DNA of 64,000 nt, taken from Bombus terrestris. Its lineage: Eukaryota; Arthropoda; Insecta; Hymenoptera; Apidae. This document shows positions 1 through 9,716 of the stretch, piece by piece. How positions within the stretch are numbered: position 1 is the stretch's first letter; every line of letters begins with the position of its first letter. The notes under the pieces are model-generated. The model was not told the DNA's origin. It did not search any database and saw nothing but the letters and a program-made list of their open reading frames with translations. The position numbers were made by a program, and so were the translations under genes. The DNA lies in contig NW_025963555.1 in NCBI RefSeq assembly GCF_910591885.1, positions 3,720,001-3,784,000 of the forward strand. Reading direction: 5' to 3'.

Positions 1-2
1 TA

Positions 3-190
3 ACACTTTTTTGGCGTGGGTCAACACGTGGTCTTAGCAGAGGAAGAGGAAACAAAGAAAATACGAGCAGGGGACGTGGAAATTTCCATCGTCAATCAAC
101 AACCGGCACGAGCGAGCATGGTAACTCCAGATCAGGCACATGGTTAGCAACGGTGCACGCAGCACACAGTGGCGAGGGGAACGAGATAAG
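3..190 (+). pseudogene. Copia-1 gag C-terminal fragment
   Basis: An open frame from base 3 to 190 encodes an Arg/Gly-rich tail (SRGRGNKENTSRGRGNF and following), typical of the nucleic-acid-binding C-terminus of Copia Gag. It stops exactly at the 9-bp duplication that flanks the Jockey element. The same frame resumes at base 4507 and runs into a Copia protease motif. This piece and the 4507-6860 segment are therefore two halves of one Copia gag-pol, separated by the LINE. No zinc knuckle is visible in the retained part, and the start of the gene lies outside the window. Confidence 0.72.
182..190. repeat. Target-site duplication of Jockey LINE (left copy)
   Basis: CGAGATAAG at 182-190 is repeated exactly at 4498-4506. 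It directly abuts the oligo-T run on one side and the 5' end of the LINE on the other. Confidence 0.9.
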
Positions 191-314
191 TTTTTTTTTT
201 TTATTTATTTATTAAAATTCACAATTTGTCCAATTTGGACATTTGGTGGAATTTTTTAACGGTTAAATTAGCATGTTGGTGGCTACCCCCAGCGGGGTAC
301 CATCCTCGTGTTTC
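191..314 (-). other. Jockey 3' UTR with hairpin and poly(A) tail
   Basis: On the element's sense strand the 3' UTR follows the ORF2 stop. It contains a near-perfect palindrome (GTCCAATTTGGAC at 228-240 as read on the plus strand), then AATAAATAAATA and an A-run of about 12. A 3' hairpin next to the tail is a plausible recognition structure for the element's own reverse transcriptase, but that role is inferred. Confidence 0.55.
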
Positions 315-3014
315 TTAGGTTATGTCCTTTATAAGGTCTGCTGGGTGCTTCCTTTTTAGTCTTCTGTCCATATTTATGATTTTGTATGTTTCCGCAGCTA
401 GCCGGTTTATGTGTATTGCTATTCTTAATTTGTATTTCTCGGAGTATCTGTTGATTTCTTCCTTGACCGTTGGCATTCCCAGGTCCCTTCGTATATCTTC
501 GTTTCTGACGTACCAAGGTCCGTTTACTATTGTCCTGAGGATTTTAGCCTGTATTACCTCTATTTTGTTTATATGGCTCATTGCTGCCGTCCCCCATAGT
601 GGTATTCCGTACGTCCAGATTGGTTTTATGATCGTTTTATATATTTTTAACTTGTTTTCTGTGCTTAGTTTGGATTTTCGGCTTGTTAGCCAATGCATTT
701 GTCTTCTTGTTTTCTGTATTTTTTCTACTATTGATTTGATGTGTAGTTTCCAGGTGAGTTTTTGATCTAAGTGGAGTCCTAGGTATTTGACATGCTTTGT
801 TTGCGTTATATGCGTGCCGTTCAATAGGATGTTTGGTGGTATCTTTTTCCGTAGCGTGAATGTAATATGGTTGCATTTATTGGGGTTTGCTTTTATTTGT
901 TTTTCTTGTAGCCAATTTTCTATTTTTACGATATGTTCTTGTAGTATTTTGACTGCCGTTTCTGGGTTAGTATGCCTGACTAGTATAGCTGTGTCGTCCG
1001 CGAATGTCAATACTGTGCTGTTGGTAGTTGTTGGTATGTTCGCCGTGTATAATGTGTATAGTATTGGGCCTAGGACGCTTCCTTGTGGTACCCCGGCCTT
1101 GATGTCTTTAACTTGAGAATGTGTGTCCTTGATTTTTATTACGAAGGTTCTGCAGCTTAGGTAGGATTTTATTAAGTGGTGTATTTGCTCCGGGAATTGT
1201 TTCCTAATTGTTTGTAGTAGACTTTCATGGTTAATTTTATCGAATGCTTTCTCTATGTCTATAAAGAGGGCTGTGCAGTATTCCTTGTTTTCTAGTGCTA
1301 CTATTATTTCGTTTATAAGCCTGTGCATTTGCTCTATCGTGGAGTGTTTGTTTCTGAAACCAAATTGGTGATCCGGTATTAGTTTTTTTGTCTCTATTAT
1401 TGGTTTTATGCGGTCGTATATTATCTTTTCCAGTATTTTGGAAAATACTGGAAGCAGTGATATTGGTCTGTAAGATGCAGTTTGGTGCGGGTCTTTGCCT
1501 GGTTTATGTAACATTTTGATCTGTGCTAATTTCCATGGTTTGGGGAAGTATTGAATTCTTAGAATTGCGTTGAATATTACTGTTATTAGTCTTATTGCTT
1601 TTGGCGGAAGGTTTTTTAAGATTTTACCATTAATTAGGTCGATTCCTGGAGCTTTGTTGTTTTTTGTTTTATCAATTATGTTTCTAATTTCTTGTGCCGA
1701 TGTTTTAGGTATGGTGTATTCCTTGTCGGCTGTGGTAGCAGTGGTTTGTGGATCCTCCTCCGTATGACTTTTGAGGTTGCTGTTGTTGATAATGTGTGGT
1801 GTGAATGTGTTGTAGAGGTGGTTGGAGAATTCTTCAGCTTGTTCTTCGTTGCTTCTTGCCCATGTGTTATCTGCTTTTCTGATTGCCGGGACGGGTATTA
1901 TTGGCTTCCTTATTTTTTTCGTGGCTTTCCATAGTGAATAGTTGGTGTTCTCGTGTGTGGAGAGTGTCCCTATGAACTTTGCGAATTCGTTATCGTTGTG
2001 CTCCTTTATTTTGTTTTTTATTTCCTTTGCAAGTTTGTTTAAGTGTTTTTTGTTTTCTCGGGTTCTGTATTTTTGCCATTTTGCTTTTGCTTTTCTTTTT
2101 TCTTTGATTTTGTCGAGTATTTCTTGCGGGATTGTTATTGTTTGTCTGCTGGTTGGTTCGGGAGTAGTGGTTGTCCTTGCTGCTTCCTGAATAGTTGCTG
2201 TCAATGTTGCTACTGCCTGTTCTATGTGTTCAGGAGTTTTTAACGGGATGTTGCAGTTTATTTTGCTTTCTATTATTTCTTTGAAAGTTTGCCATTTGGT
2301 GGTTTTATTGCATAGTGTTTCTGGTTTGCTATAGTGAATTGGTTTGTTTCTGTATTCAATTATTATGGGTGTATGATCGGAGCTGAGCTCGAGGTTGGGT
2401 GTTATTTTTAGTTTATTTGTGTTTAGTCCCCTTGTAACTGCAAAGTCCAGAAGATCTGGTTTTTTGTTCAGGTCAGTCGGCCAATGTGTCGGTGTTCCTG
2501 TGGATAATATATTGAGGTTATTATTTCTAATGTATTTTTCCAGTGTTCTACCTCGAGGTGTAATGTTTCTTGACCCCCAAAGCGTGTGCTTTGAGTTGTA
2601 GTCTCCCGCTGCGATGTACTTGTCCCCTAGGTCCTGGAAGTATTCTTCCCACATTTGTGTTGTTATTTTGTGTCGCGGAGGCACGTATACTGCTGACAAC
2701 TGGAAGTAGTTGCTGCTAGTTTGAACTGTAACAGTGGTTGCTTGTAAATATTCTTTGTTAACTTGGCTGTGTAGATAATGTTTGATATCGTTTCTGACTA
2801 TCACTGCAGTCCCTCCGTGAGCTTTTCCTGAGGGGTGTTTGGTATCATATATGGTGTAGTATGGTATTTTCAAATAGCTTTTTGTAGTGAAGTGTGTTTC
2901 TGAGACAAGTAGTATGTCTATATTATTATTGTATATGAATGTTTTAGTTTCGAGGGCCCGTTGTTGTAGGCCGTTTAAGTTCCAGGCTGCTATTTTTAGA
3001 GTGTCCGTTTTTAT
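315..3014 (-). CDS. Jockey ORF2: AP endonuclease-reverse transcriptase
   Basis: ORF2 encodes the enzyme that nicks target DNA and copies the element RNA by target-primed reverse transcription. The N-terminal endonuclease shows KIAAWNLNGL, ILLVSETHF, GDYNSKHTLWGS and SSDHTPI, the usual Asn, Glu, Asp and His positions of the EEP fold. The RT domain follows with SYRPISLLPVFSKILEKI, LFIDIEKAFDKINH (motif A Asp), GVPQGSVLGP (motif B), TFADDTAIL (catalytic FADD) and KYLGLHLD. The C-terminus resembles Jockey elements, with no RNase H visible. I see no in-frame ATG at the 5' end: the endonuclease frame is already open at the ORF1 stop (ATA codon at 3014-3012) and continues back into ORF1 in the -1 phase. 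The exact start is therefore unknown; initiation may be by reinitiation or frameshifting. Total length is about 895-900 residues with no internal stops. Confidence 0.9.
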   Translation of the reverse strand: MKTDTLKIAAWNLNGLQQRALETKTFIYNNNIDILLVSETHFTTKSYLKIPYYTIYDTKHPSGKAHGGTAVIVRNDIKHYLHSQVNKEYLQATTVTVQTSSNYFQLSAVYVPPRHKITTQMWEEYFQDLGDKYIAAGDYNSKHTLWGSRNITPRGRTLEKYIRNNNLNILSTGTPTHWPTDLNKKPDLLDFAVTRGLNTNKLKITPNLELSSDHTPIIIEYRNKPIHYSKPETLCNKTTKWQTFKEIIESKINCNIPLKTPEHIEQAVATLTATIQEAARTTTTPEPTSRQTITIPQEILDKIKEKRKAKAKWQKYRTRENKKHLNKLAKEIKNKIKEHNDNEFAKFIGTLSTHENTNYSLWKATKKIRKPIIPVPAIRKADNTWARSNEEQAEEFSNHLYNTFTPHIINNSNLKSHTEEDPQTTATTADKEYTIPKTSAQEIRNIIDKTKNNKAPGIDLINGKILKNLPPKAIRLITVIFNAILRIQYFPKPWKLAQIKMLHKPGKDPHQTASYRPISLLPVFSKILEKIIYDRIKPIIETKKLIPDHQFGFRNKHSTIEQMHRLINEIIVALENKEYCTALFIDIEKAFDKINHESLLQTIRKQFPEQIHHLIKSYLSCRTFVIKIKDTHSQVKDIKAGVPQGSVLGPILYTLYTANIPTTTNSTVLTFADDTAILVRHTNPETAVKILQEHIVKIENWLQEKQIKANPNKCNHITFTLRKKIPPNILLNGTHITQTKHVKYLGLHLDQKLTWKLHIKSIVEKIQKTRRQMHWLTSRKSKLSTENKLKIYKTIIKPIWTYGIPLWGTAAMSHINKIEVIQAKILRTIVNGPWYVRNEDIRRDLGMPTVKEEINRYSEKYKLRIAIHINRLAAETYKIINMDRRLKRKHPADLIKDIT

Positions 3015-4366
3015 TTTTTGCTTAGCACGTTTGTAATTAGTTGTAGCATGACTGTGATTTGTTGGGTTTGCTGTTTGAGTACTGCGTTTTGTTCGCTTAT
3101 CATTCTGGTTAGCATTTCGGTGTTCTTTATGGATTGTTTGAGCAGTTCTTTGATTTCTGCAGTGTCGTTGTTACTATTGCTGTGGTATTGGTTATGTGTG
3201 TGTGTTGGTTGGCTGGTTACTTGAGCATAGCTTAGACCACCAATGGTGTTGGTGCTGATAGGTTTGGTGTTTATTGCTTGCTCTGTATTTGGTAATATTT
3301 CAGGTTTTGTGCTGTCATGATGGGCTTGTGTGTTAGTGCTTGTCCTGCTTCGTAGGGGCGGGAACAGTTTTCGTTGTAGTTGTTTTCTTACTTCACAGCC
3401 TTTATAGCTGGCTGGGTGGTTTCCGTTACAGTTGAAGCATTCAACTTTTTCTATTTTTCCTGAATATGGGCAGTGTGCAGTTAAGTGATTTTTTGCGCAC
3501 TTGACGCAGGCTGGGCTTCTGTTACAGTAGTTTTTAGTGTGTCCGTATTGTTGACACCGCATGCATTGAGGTATATCTTTTTTGTGTCGTGGTGGTTCGA
3601 CTGTTACTATTGTGTTTAGTATTTGTTTGATATCATATATTTCCTTGTTATTGATTCTGGGTTCAAGTTCTATTAAGAATAGTGGTAGTGGTTGCTTTGT
3701 GTCGAATCTTGTTATATTGTTTATTGTTCTTGTTTGATGTCCAATTTTAGCTAACTCATCGCTTAGTTTATGTATGTTGGTTTTAGGATGCAATCCTCTT
3801 ATGACAATTTTATAGCTCCTTTCAGTTTTAAGCTGATACGTGTGGTAGATAGCATTTCTTTCTTTTAATGCTTTTATAACTTTCCTAAATGATTCTGGTG
3901 TGTTTGTTTGAATTTTTACTTGATCCAATTTTGTTTGCTTTATTGTGTAGTTGTTTTTCTCATCTAGATTATTTAGTAGATCAATGAGCGGGTCTATTAT
4001 TTGGGCCTCAACAAAGATTGGTGGTGGTTTTGTAATATGGTTTGTTTGGATAGTGGTTTTACTTACAGGGTCAGCGTCTATTTCTTCAGTTAGTGAGTTG
4101 AAGGAGTTACTTAATGGTAATTCTTGCAGCCATCGCTGCTTTTCTGTGACTGGGTTTCCTATGGCACTTATGTCTGTGGTTGTTTTGCGTTTTTTGTTAG
4201 CCTTTACTGGCTTCCAGCTTTCGTCCTGGTAGTATCTTTCATGTTCTGAATTGCTATCTTCCTGTCCCCGATGCTCTTTTGTTTCATCTGTCTCCATGTT
4301 AATTTGTTTGGTTTTTATATAATATGTTTCTCCTTTTGTTGCTATGTTTATAGTTGGTATCTGCAT
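3011..4366 (-). CDS. Jockey ORF1: Gag-like RNA-binding protein
   Basis: A 451-residue basic, Asn/Thr-rich protein from ATG at 4366. Around residues 150-265 it has a region with RRM or PRE_C2HC character (YKIVIRGLHPKTNIHKL, later PLFLIELEPRINNKEIY). Three CCHC-type knuckles follow at about residues 265-325: CMRCQQYGHTKNYC, CVKCAKNHLTAHC and CFNCNGNHPASYKGC. The tail (NTEMLTRMISEQNAVLKQQ) is heptad-like and may form a coiled coil for multimerisation. This is the standard ORF1 layout of Jockey and related arthropod LINEs, which form RNP particles with the element RNA. It ends LITNVLSKK with TAA at 3011-3013, where ORF2 begins in another phase. Confidence 0.88.
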   Translation of the reverse strand: MQIPTINIATKGETYYIKTKQINMETDETKEHRGQEDSNSEHERYYQDESWKPVKANKKRKTTTDISAIGNPVTEKQRWLQELPLSNSFNSLTEEIDADPVSKTTIQTNHITKPPPIFVEAQIIDPLIDLLNNLDEKNNYTIKQTKLDQVKIQTNTPESFRKVIKALKERNAIYHTYQLKTERSYKIVIRGLHPKTNIHKLSDELAKIGHQTRTINNITRFDTKQPLPLFLIELEPRINNKEIYDIKQILNTIVTVEPPRHKKDIPQCMRCQQYGHTKNYCNRSPACVKCAKNHLTAHCPYSGKIEKVECFNCNGNHPASYKGCEVRKQLQRKLFPPLRSRTSTNTQAHHDSTKPEILPNTEQAINTKPISTNTIGGLSYAQVTSQPTHTHNQYHSNSNNDTAEIKELLKQSIKNTEMLTRMISEQNAVLKQQTQQITVMLQLITNVLSKK

Positions 4367-4497
4367 TGTTATTTTATTTCCTCCTCACTATCACTTTGCA
4401 GCACTATTACTTTGGAGCACTTTTTCACTATTCACTTATACCTGGAGAGGACGACCGTCTAGACACGTCCGTCCTCCTCGGCTGTCCGAGCAGGAGT
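4367..4497 (-). promoter_or_regulatory. Jockey 5' UTR with small hairpins
   Basis: The element begins at 4497 (sense ACTCCTGCTCGGACAGCC). Two short inverted repeats are visible in plus-strand coordinates: CTCGG/CCGAG at 4477-4490 and GGACG/CGTCC at about 4449-4471. Jockey elements usually carry an internal promoter here. I recognise no specific promoter motif. Confidence 0.4.
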
Positions 4498-4506
4498 CGA
4501 GATAAG
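4498..4506. repeat. Target-site duplication of Jockey LINE (right copy)
   Basis: CGAGATAAG, identical to bases 182-190. It abuts the 5' end of the LINE, and the Copia reading frame continues from here. Confidence 0.9.
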
Positions 4507-6860
4507 TAATAATGAAGTAATGTGACTATTAGATAGCGGTTGCACAGATCACATAATTAACAACGTAAATTATTTCGATAAATCTATTGTCCTTAAAGAA
4601 CCGGTAAATATATATTTAGGCGATAACAGATCGATAAAGGCAACAAATGTAGGGAATGTTATAAGTTATTTTGAAGCATTTGGAAAGCAAAATGAAATAA
4701 ATATGAATAATGTTTTTTACGCGAAAGAAATGTCCGCAAACTTGATTAGTTTAGGCAAGTTAACAGATAATAAGAACAAGGTTATTTCAAAAGGAAATAT
4801 TGCAAAAGTAATAGATGAGGACAATAAGCTTACAGCGGTAGCGGTTAAAGAAAAGGGAACATATAGAATGAAAAGTATACTGAAAGGGAAGGAGCACTTA
4901 GCAAACAGCGCCGAACGTAGTGGTATGAGCAAAAAGGAAAGATGGCATAGGATGCTAGGACACGTAAATTTTAAATATTTAAATATTTTGGGTAAAGAGC
5001 AGCTAGTTACTGGTATACCGAATGAATTTGAAAAGGAATTTTTGAAATGTAGGGTGTGCATAGAAAGTAAAATGCACAATATACCATTCAAAAATAATCG
5101 AACCAAGGCTAGGGAGATAATGGAAATTATTCATACGGACGTGTGCGGTCCCTTTAATACTACCGGATTCAATGAAGAGAATTATTTCATCTCATTTATC
5201 TATGATTATAGCAAAATAGCTAGAATTTATTGTATAAAATCAACAGGTGAGGTCTTTGATTGTTTCGTACAGTTTGTAAATGAAGCCGAGAATTTAACGG
5301 GTAAGAAGTTAAAAATATTGAGATGTGATAATGGAAAAGAGTATTTGAATAATCAAATTCATAAATTTGCTAGGGATAAAGGTATCAGAATAAATAATTG
5401 CCCAACCTACGTACATGAATTAAACGGGACAGCGGAAAGGAATAATAGAACAGTGATGGACATGGCGCGTTGCTTGTTAGCGGAAGCGAAAGTACATAAA
5501 AGGTACTGGCCGGAAATAGTTTGTACAGCGGTATACTTGAAAAATCGAATACTGGCAAATACTATAGAGAGAAAGACACCTTTTGAAATATTCTTCGGGA
5601 GAAAACCAAGTATTGAAAATCTACATCTATATGGAAGTTTTTATAAGAACAAAAGAGAGTTTCTAAATGGGATAAGAAGGCAGATATGGGAATTTTGTTT
5701 GGATATAGTGAAGTAGGTTACAGAGTCTTATTAGGTGGGAAAATAACAATAGCGAGACACGTAGAGGTCATAGAAACAGACACAAAATATATCGGTTTTG
5801 TGGAGAATTCATTCGATAAAGATAACGATGACATTGGGATAATGATTTATTGGTAAACATGAATAAGGAAGAGTTAGAAAGTAGGGAAGATGAAAATGAT
5901 AACAGTCTTGAAAGCTTAAACATCCCTAGAAGATCTACACGTAATAATAGAACTCCAGTAAGATATCCAGAAAAAGAAAACATTAGTGAAATCCATGCAA
6001 ATTATTGTAGAGTAGATATCCCTTGTACATTTGAGGAGGCGATTTGTTGTGAAGATAGTGAAGATTGGAAACAAGCTACGGATAAGGAAATAGAATGTCT
6101 TTATAAGAATAAAACTTGGAAATTGGTAGAAAGGGTAAAAGGCAAAGACGTATTAGATGTAAAATGGGTTTACACGAGAAAATCGGATGATAGGTATAAG
6201 GCTAGATTAGTGGTAAGAGGATTCCAACAAAGAAACGTAGCCGATGACATATACTCCCCAGTAGCGAGTAATCAGACCTTTAAGATATTGCTATCATATT
6301 GTTGTCAAAATGGGTTAATCATTGAGCAAATGGTGAAGTAACCTCGGAGGTATATGTAAATCAACCAAAGGGATATGCGGATGGAACGAATAGAGTTTGT
6401 AAACTATCGAAAGCGCTATATGGGTTAAAAGAAAGTCCAAGGGACTGGTATGAGTGTTTTGATAAGTATGTGATGAGGTTAGGTTTTAAAAAGAATAACA
6501 TAGAGTTGTGCCTATATACACATGGAGAGGGAGAAAATGTTGCTTATTTGCTAATATATGTAGACGATTTGCTAATTTGTAGTAAAAACAAAAGGAAGAT
6601 ACAAAGTGTAAAGAAATTATTAACTAATAGATTTGAAATGAAAGATTTAGGTGAAGTCAAAGAATATCTTGGAATAAATATAGAGTATGATTATTTCAAA
6701 AATGAAATGAGATTAAGCCAAAAGAAATACATTGAATCATTAGCAAACAAATATAAGTTACAAAATAGCAAATTGTACTGTACACCTATGGAGACCAACT
6801 TAAAAATTGAAAAAGCTGAGATAAATAGAGAGGATATTGGATACAAAAATTTAATGGATG
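4507..6860 (+). pseudogene. Copia-1 pol relic: protease, integrase, reverse transcriptase
   Basis: This continues the Gag fragment at 3-190. An in-frame TGA (4523-4525) lies just before the aspartic protease motif (Asp-Ser-Gly codons at 4532-4540, then CTDHI). The frame is then open to about 5640: integrase zinc region (RWHRMLGHVNFKYL, CRVCIES), catalytic IIHTDVCGPF, LRCDNGKEY and NGTAERNNRT. Phase changes occur at about 5640-5670 and near 5838. The RT N-terminus (WKQATDKEIECLYKNKTWKLV, YKARLVVRGFQQR) follows. A short deletion at 6328-6333 then removes RT motif A. The rest contains KALYGLKESPRDW and the YVDD box (6557-6568). The element is cut off at about 6860; the RNase H domain and 3' LTR are absent. 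With a stop, at least three phase shifts and a motif-A deletion this copy is dead. Confidence 0.85.
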
Positions 6861-6968
6861 TCTGTAGTGAAGGCAACAACAGTGACCATGACGATATGAG
6901 CACTTCGATCTCGGAAGATCAGAAGCACTATGCCATTAACACCCGGCAGAGCGAGTTCGCACGTGTTT
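6861..6968. other. Junction between Copia-1 and minisatellite
   Basis: The Copia similarity ends within the sequence encoding YKNLM, before the expected RNase H domain. About 100 bases of unrecognised sequence lead into the 57-bp repeat. No LTR is seen. Confidence 0.4.
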
Positions 6969-7290
6969 CGGGGCGACAGTGTGATGAGGCTCAGTGAGAA
7001 CATGCGATGTGACTCGCATGCATCTCGGGGCGACAGTGTAATGAGGCTCAGTGAGAACATGCGATGTGACTCGCATTCATCTCGGGGCGACAGTATGATA
7101 AGGCTCAGTGAGAACATGCGATGTGATTCGCATGCATCTCGGGGTGACAGTATGACCAGGCTCAGTGAGAACATGCGGTGTGGTTCGCATGCATCTCGGG
7201 GCGACAGTATAATAAGGCTCAGTGAGAACATGCGGTGTGATTCGCATGCATCTCGGGGCAACAATATGGTAAAGCTCGGTGAAACCGTGG
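6969..7290. repeat. 57-bp tandem minisatellite, about 5.5 copies
   Basis: The unit starts CGGGGCGACAGTGTGATGAG and contains CTCAGTGAGAACATGCG. Starts at 6969 and 7026 give an exact 57-base period, with only point differences in the next copies and a degenerate last copy. 57 is a multiple of three and the unit is stop-free in one frame per strand, giving a 19-residue repeat (SRGDSVMRLSENMRCDSHA) on the plus strand and another on the minus strand. I see no coding support beyond openness. Confidence 0.85.
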
Positions 7291-7852
7291 AACAAAGCTC
7301 TATGTGCTCACACGATCTAGAAGACCGAGATCCTTTGGAGTGCGAAACCGAAAATGGTCCATCATGCCGATACGATCCGACTAATAACCTGCAGGATGCA
7401 ACTATCACCTTGAATACTAACTATAACGCTACTAATTTTCATTATCTTTTATTTCTTTGCTGCCAAACCCCCGACCAGGATTTGTTGCTACACTGGATCC
7501 TTGCCTTATTCGAACATCTAGTTAAATTGTGAATAATGTCAATTGTATCGAGTCTAATGTTAGGAAACTCAATATTTTAGTTACACACGAGGACGTGTGA
7601 TAGTCAGAATGGCCGTGTCGGAGATGAAAGAATACTGGAACCTTCCCTTCGGAACTTTGGGAAGACCCCTAGTGTTGTAATTTAGATTTCACCATAGCCG
7701 AATTAAGAAACTGTTGTCATTCGATTCGACTGTACTTATTTGAGATTTATGATAGTGAGCTCGGGCTCGAGGCGACAACCAGTCGCCGAACGTATTCGCG
7801 GTCAAGGGATGAACGTTTTGTCTAACAAAGGCATGAAGTAACTCTATAGCTC
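7291..7852. other. Unassigned sequence
   Basis: No recognisable domain or repeat. The plus-strand frame from the minisatellite stays open to 7532, but its residues match nothing I know. Around 7640-7665 there is a small GC-rich inverted repeat (CTTCCC...GGGAAG). Confidence 0.4.
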
Positions 7853-8632
7853 TCCTTAAACGAAATACTTAAGACGGGGCACGACGGTAAGCATTTCAAC
7901 GATTTCTGTCCCGTGGCTCGCCACACGCAGACTCTATTCTTTGAGTAAGATGATTACCAGATGTCGACGCGTCTCCACAGTACATGTTCAGCTAGCCCGA
8001 GGACCTGCTATAAATCTTAAGATCTGTTTAACTAAAGTCCTTCAAACCGACAAACAGTCCTCGTCCCAACTACGAGAAAATAGGAGAAATCTTTTTTTCT
8101 CACCAACGACGCTTCCTCTTCTCGAACTTTCTCTTAAGGGCGGCTAGCACCCTTCCGTAACCACCAACATGGAAATTGACCAATTAACAGTAACGCCAAT
8201 TTCCCTCACTTTCCGAATGAAGGCTTTTCTCCACGAATCCGGTGATTTCGTGCCCTTGGGCACACCCATCATAGTTTTCCTCGACAGCGTTACCGTGATG
8301 GAGAACGACTCTCCGGTACGATCTCAAAGACGATTCAAGTAACTCTCAGATACGTAGTGATTGCCTCGTGCATTAACATTCAGTACAACTTAGACGCTGA
8401 AGAAAAGTAGAGTTCGTCATCCCCTTGACCGCGGATTCGTTAGTGAGCCTAGGATCATTGTCATTAGCTTCTCGAGTATCTAATTATCGTGATTACTTGT
8501 CCAATTCCATCATAGTCATATTTGCACTAGTAAATATCTCCTCTATTGCATAATGATCACGTCTAGCGCTAATAGGGATTCGTTTCACGCCCTTAACCCT
8601 AACTCAAATCTTAACGCCAACCCGACATATAT
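7853..8632 (+). repeat. Gypsy left flanking repeat (probable 5' LTR)
   Basis: It aligns collinearly with 11938-12633 plus about 13120-13245. Shared landmarks include CCACACGCAGACTCTAT, CTAAAGTCCTTCAAAC, ACATGGAAATTG, CAATTAACAGTAACG and TTCGTTTCACGC. A TATA box at 8009-8014 is conserved in the other copy (12093-12098). This spacing fits a pair of heavily diverged LTRs of about 780 bp. The exact ends are not clear. Confidence 0.62.
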
Positions 8633-9189
8633 AATGTACAAAAATTTATAATAATTTATAATACAGTTTATAATAACATGTAAATTATATTTATTATCTG
8701 ACGAACGCAATGTGAGAAAGGTAAAGATGGCGACCAGCGTGGCCGATGCGGCACTAACTCTACATCCGGTTGACGTCAATTTACCTACCTACGTACCTAC
8801 ACAGTGACGCCTACGCTTTAAAACTTTTGTCGAAATATTAATGTTTTTAAGGAAAACTCTTCGTTCTTATAATATCTAACTGTTAGACATGCACCATTTA
8901 TAATAGAATAAACATAAATTTCGTAGTTGAGGATTATTGAAAGTCTCCAATTTAATTCAGAAATGCAATAATATTTTTTGACGAAATAAGCCATTTATCG
9001 TCCAGGTTTCAACTATGACATCTATGTTATAATAGCAATATGAAAATAAGGCAATCTGAGTAAAGAAATACTATTTCAAATCACTTTCGCCCATACTTCT
9101 TAAGTGGTTTATAAATGATTCGTGTATACCCTTCTTTCTTTCTGTTCCTACTCAGGCGAAACCACAACTAGCATTTAAACAAAATCAAC
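8633..9189. other. AT-rich sequence without recognised content
   Basis: Between the left Gypsy repeat and gag. I see no gene, tandem repeat or TE domain. It may hold decayed leader or insertion sequence. Confidence 0.35.
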
Positions 9190-9400
9190 TATGTCTCACA
9201 CCGTCCGCGGAGGGACGCGATCGCGAGATAGCGCGTCAATGAGAGTCGTAAATTCCCGATACCATCAGATAATCGACGCCACTGTAAGCACATAGAAGGG
9301 ATTCGGAAATACAAATAATTCCCTTTATTTAGCACACAACAGTAATACATATATCTTATACTCTAAAGACCTCGAAATCCTACTCGCACGCACGCCTGTT
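9190..9400 (-). mobile_element. Minus-strand LTR-element leader fragment
   Basis: The reverse complement of 9213-9256 (CGGGAATTTACGACTC, then TTGACGCGCTATCTCGCGAT) closely matches plus-strand 16357-16398 (CGGGAATTTGCGACTCCCG, then TTGACGCGCTTCCTCGCGAT). On the minus strand an AATAAAGGG signal precedes it and a TACAGTGGCGTCG stretch lies between. This resembles the LTR-end, primer-site and leader region of a Gypsy-type element inserted backwards. Boundaries are approximate. Confidence 0.45.
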
Positions 9401-9716
9401 GTCAACGGACCCTTCCAGATACTTGTAACGACTGACTCTTGTCTTTTGTCCCAACTAAGACCTGGACGTCCTCTGACGCTTACACACACATTCACATGTA
9501 CAGTGTAAATGTATCATGTTCCTAACAGCCACGAACCGATCGATACCCTTATTTCTGTTAGGATAATCGGGGTGGTTCAATTGAGTATACACTGAATTAA
9601 CATATATAAATTATAGTCTATTCAAACAACTTGACTAGAGATGTAAACTGCTGGAGCATAATTAGGATTCGATTTCGCACATAGAAAGTGACAATCAGGG
9701 AACTTTAGTCAGTCCG
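9401..9716. other. Unassigned stretch before Gypsy gag
   Basis: No recognisable ORF or repeat. It could be leader sequence of the Gypsy element or the remainder of the minus-strand fragment. Confidence 0.3.

Larger units (their letters stand above)
191..4497 (-). mobile_element. Full-length Jockey-clade non-LTR retrotransposon
   Basis: This LINE is oriented on the minus strand. Its poly(A) tail appears as oligo-T at 191-202 with an adjacent AATAAATAAATA-type tail. It carries a 5' UTR (about 4367-4497), ORF1 with Gag-like zinc knuckles (4366-3011), ORF2 with endonuclease and reverse transcriptase (about 3014-315) and a short 3' UTR. Perfect 9-bp target-site duplications (182-190, 4498-4506) bound it, so the ends are exact and the length is about 4.3 kb. 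Neither ORF shows a frameshift or internal stop, which suggests a recent and possibly competent copy. It sits inside the Gag region of an older Copia element, so it is younger than that element. Confidence 0.9.

Noticed and set aside
322..2601. Plus-strand hydrophobic frames that look like membrane proteins
   Set aside because: They are antisense shadows of the Jockey ORF2; the minus strand carries clear endonuclease and RT motifs.
6930..7532. A 200-codon frame through the 57-bp repeat as a secreted or repeat protein
   Set aside because: No signal peptide; the frame is open because the repeat is 3 x 19 and it runs into unrelated sequence. The opposite strand is equally open.
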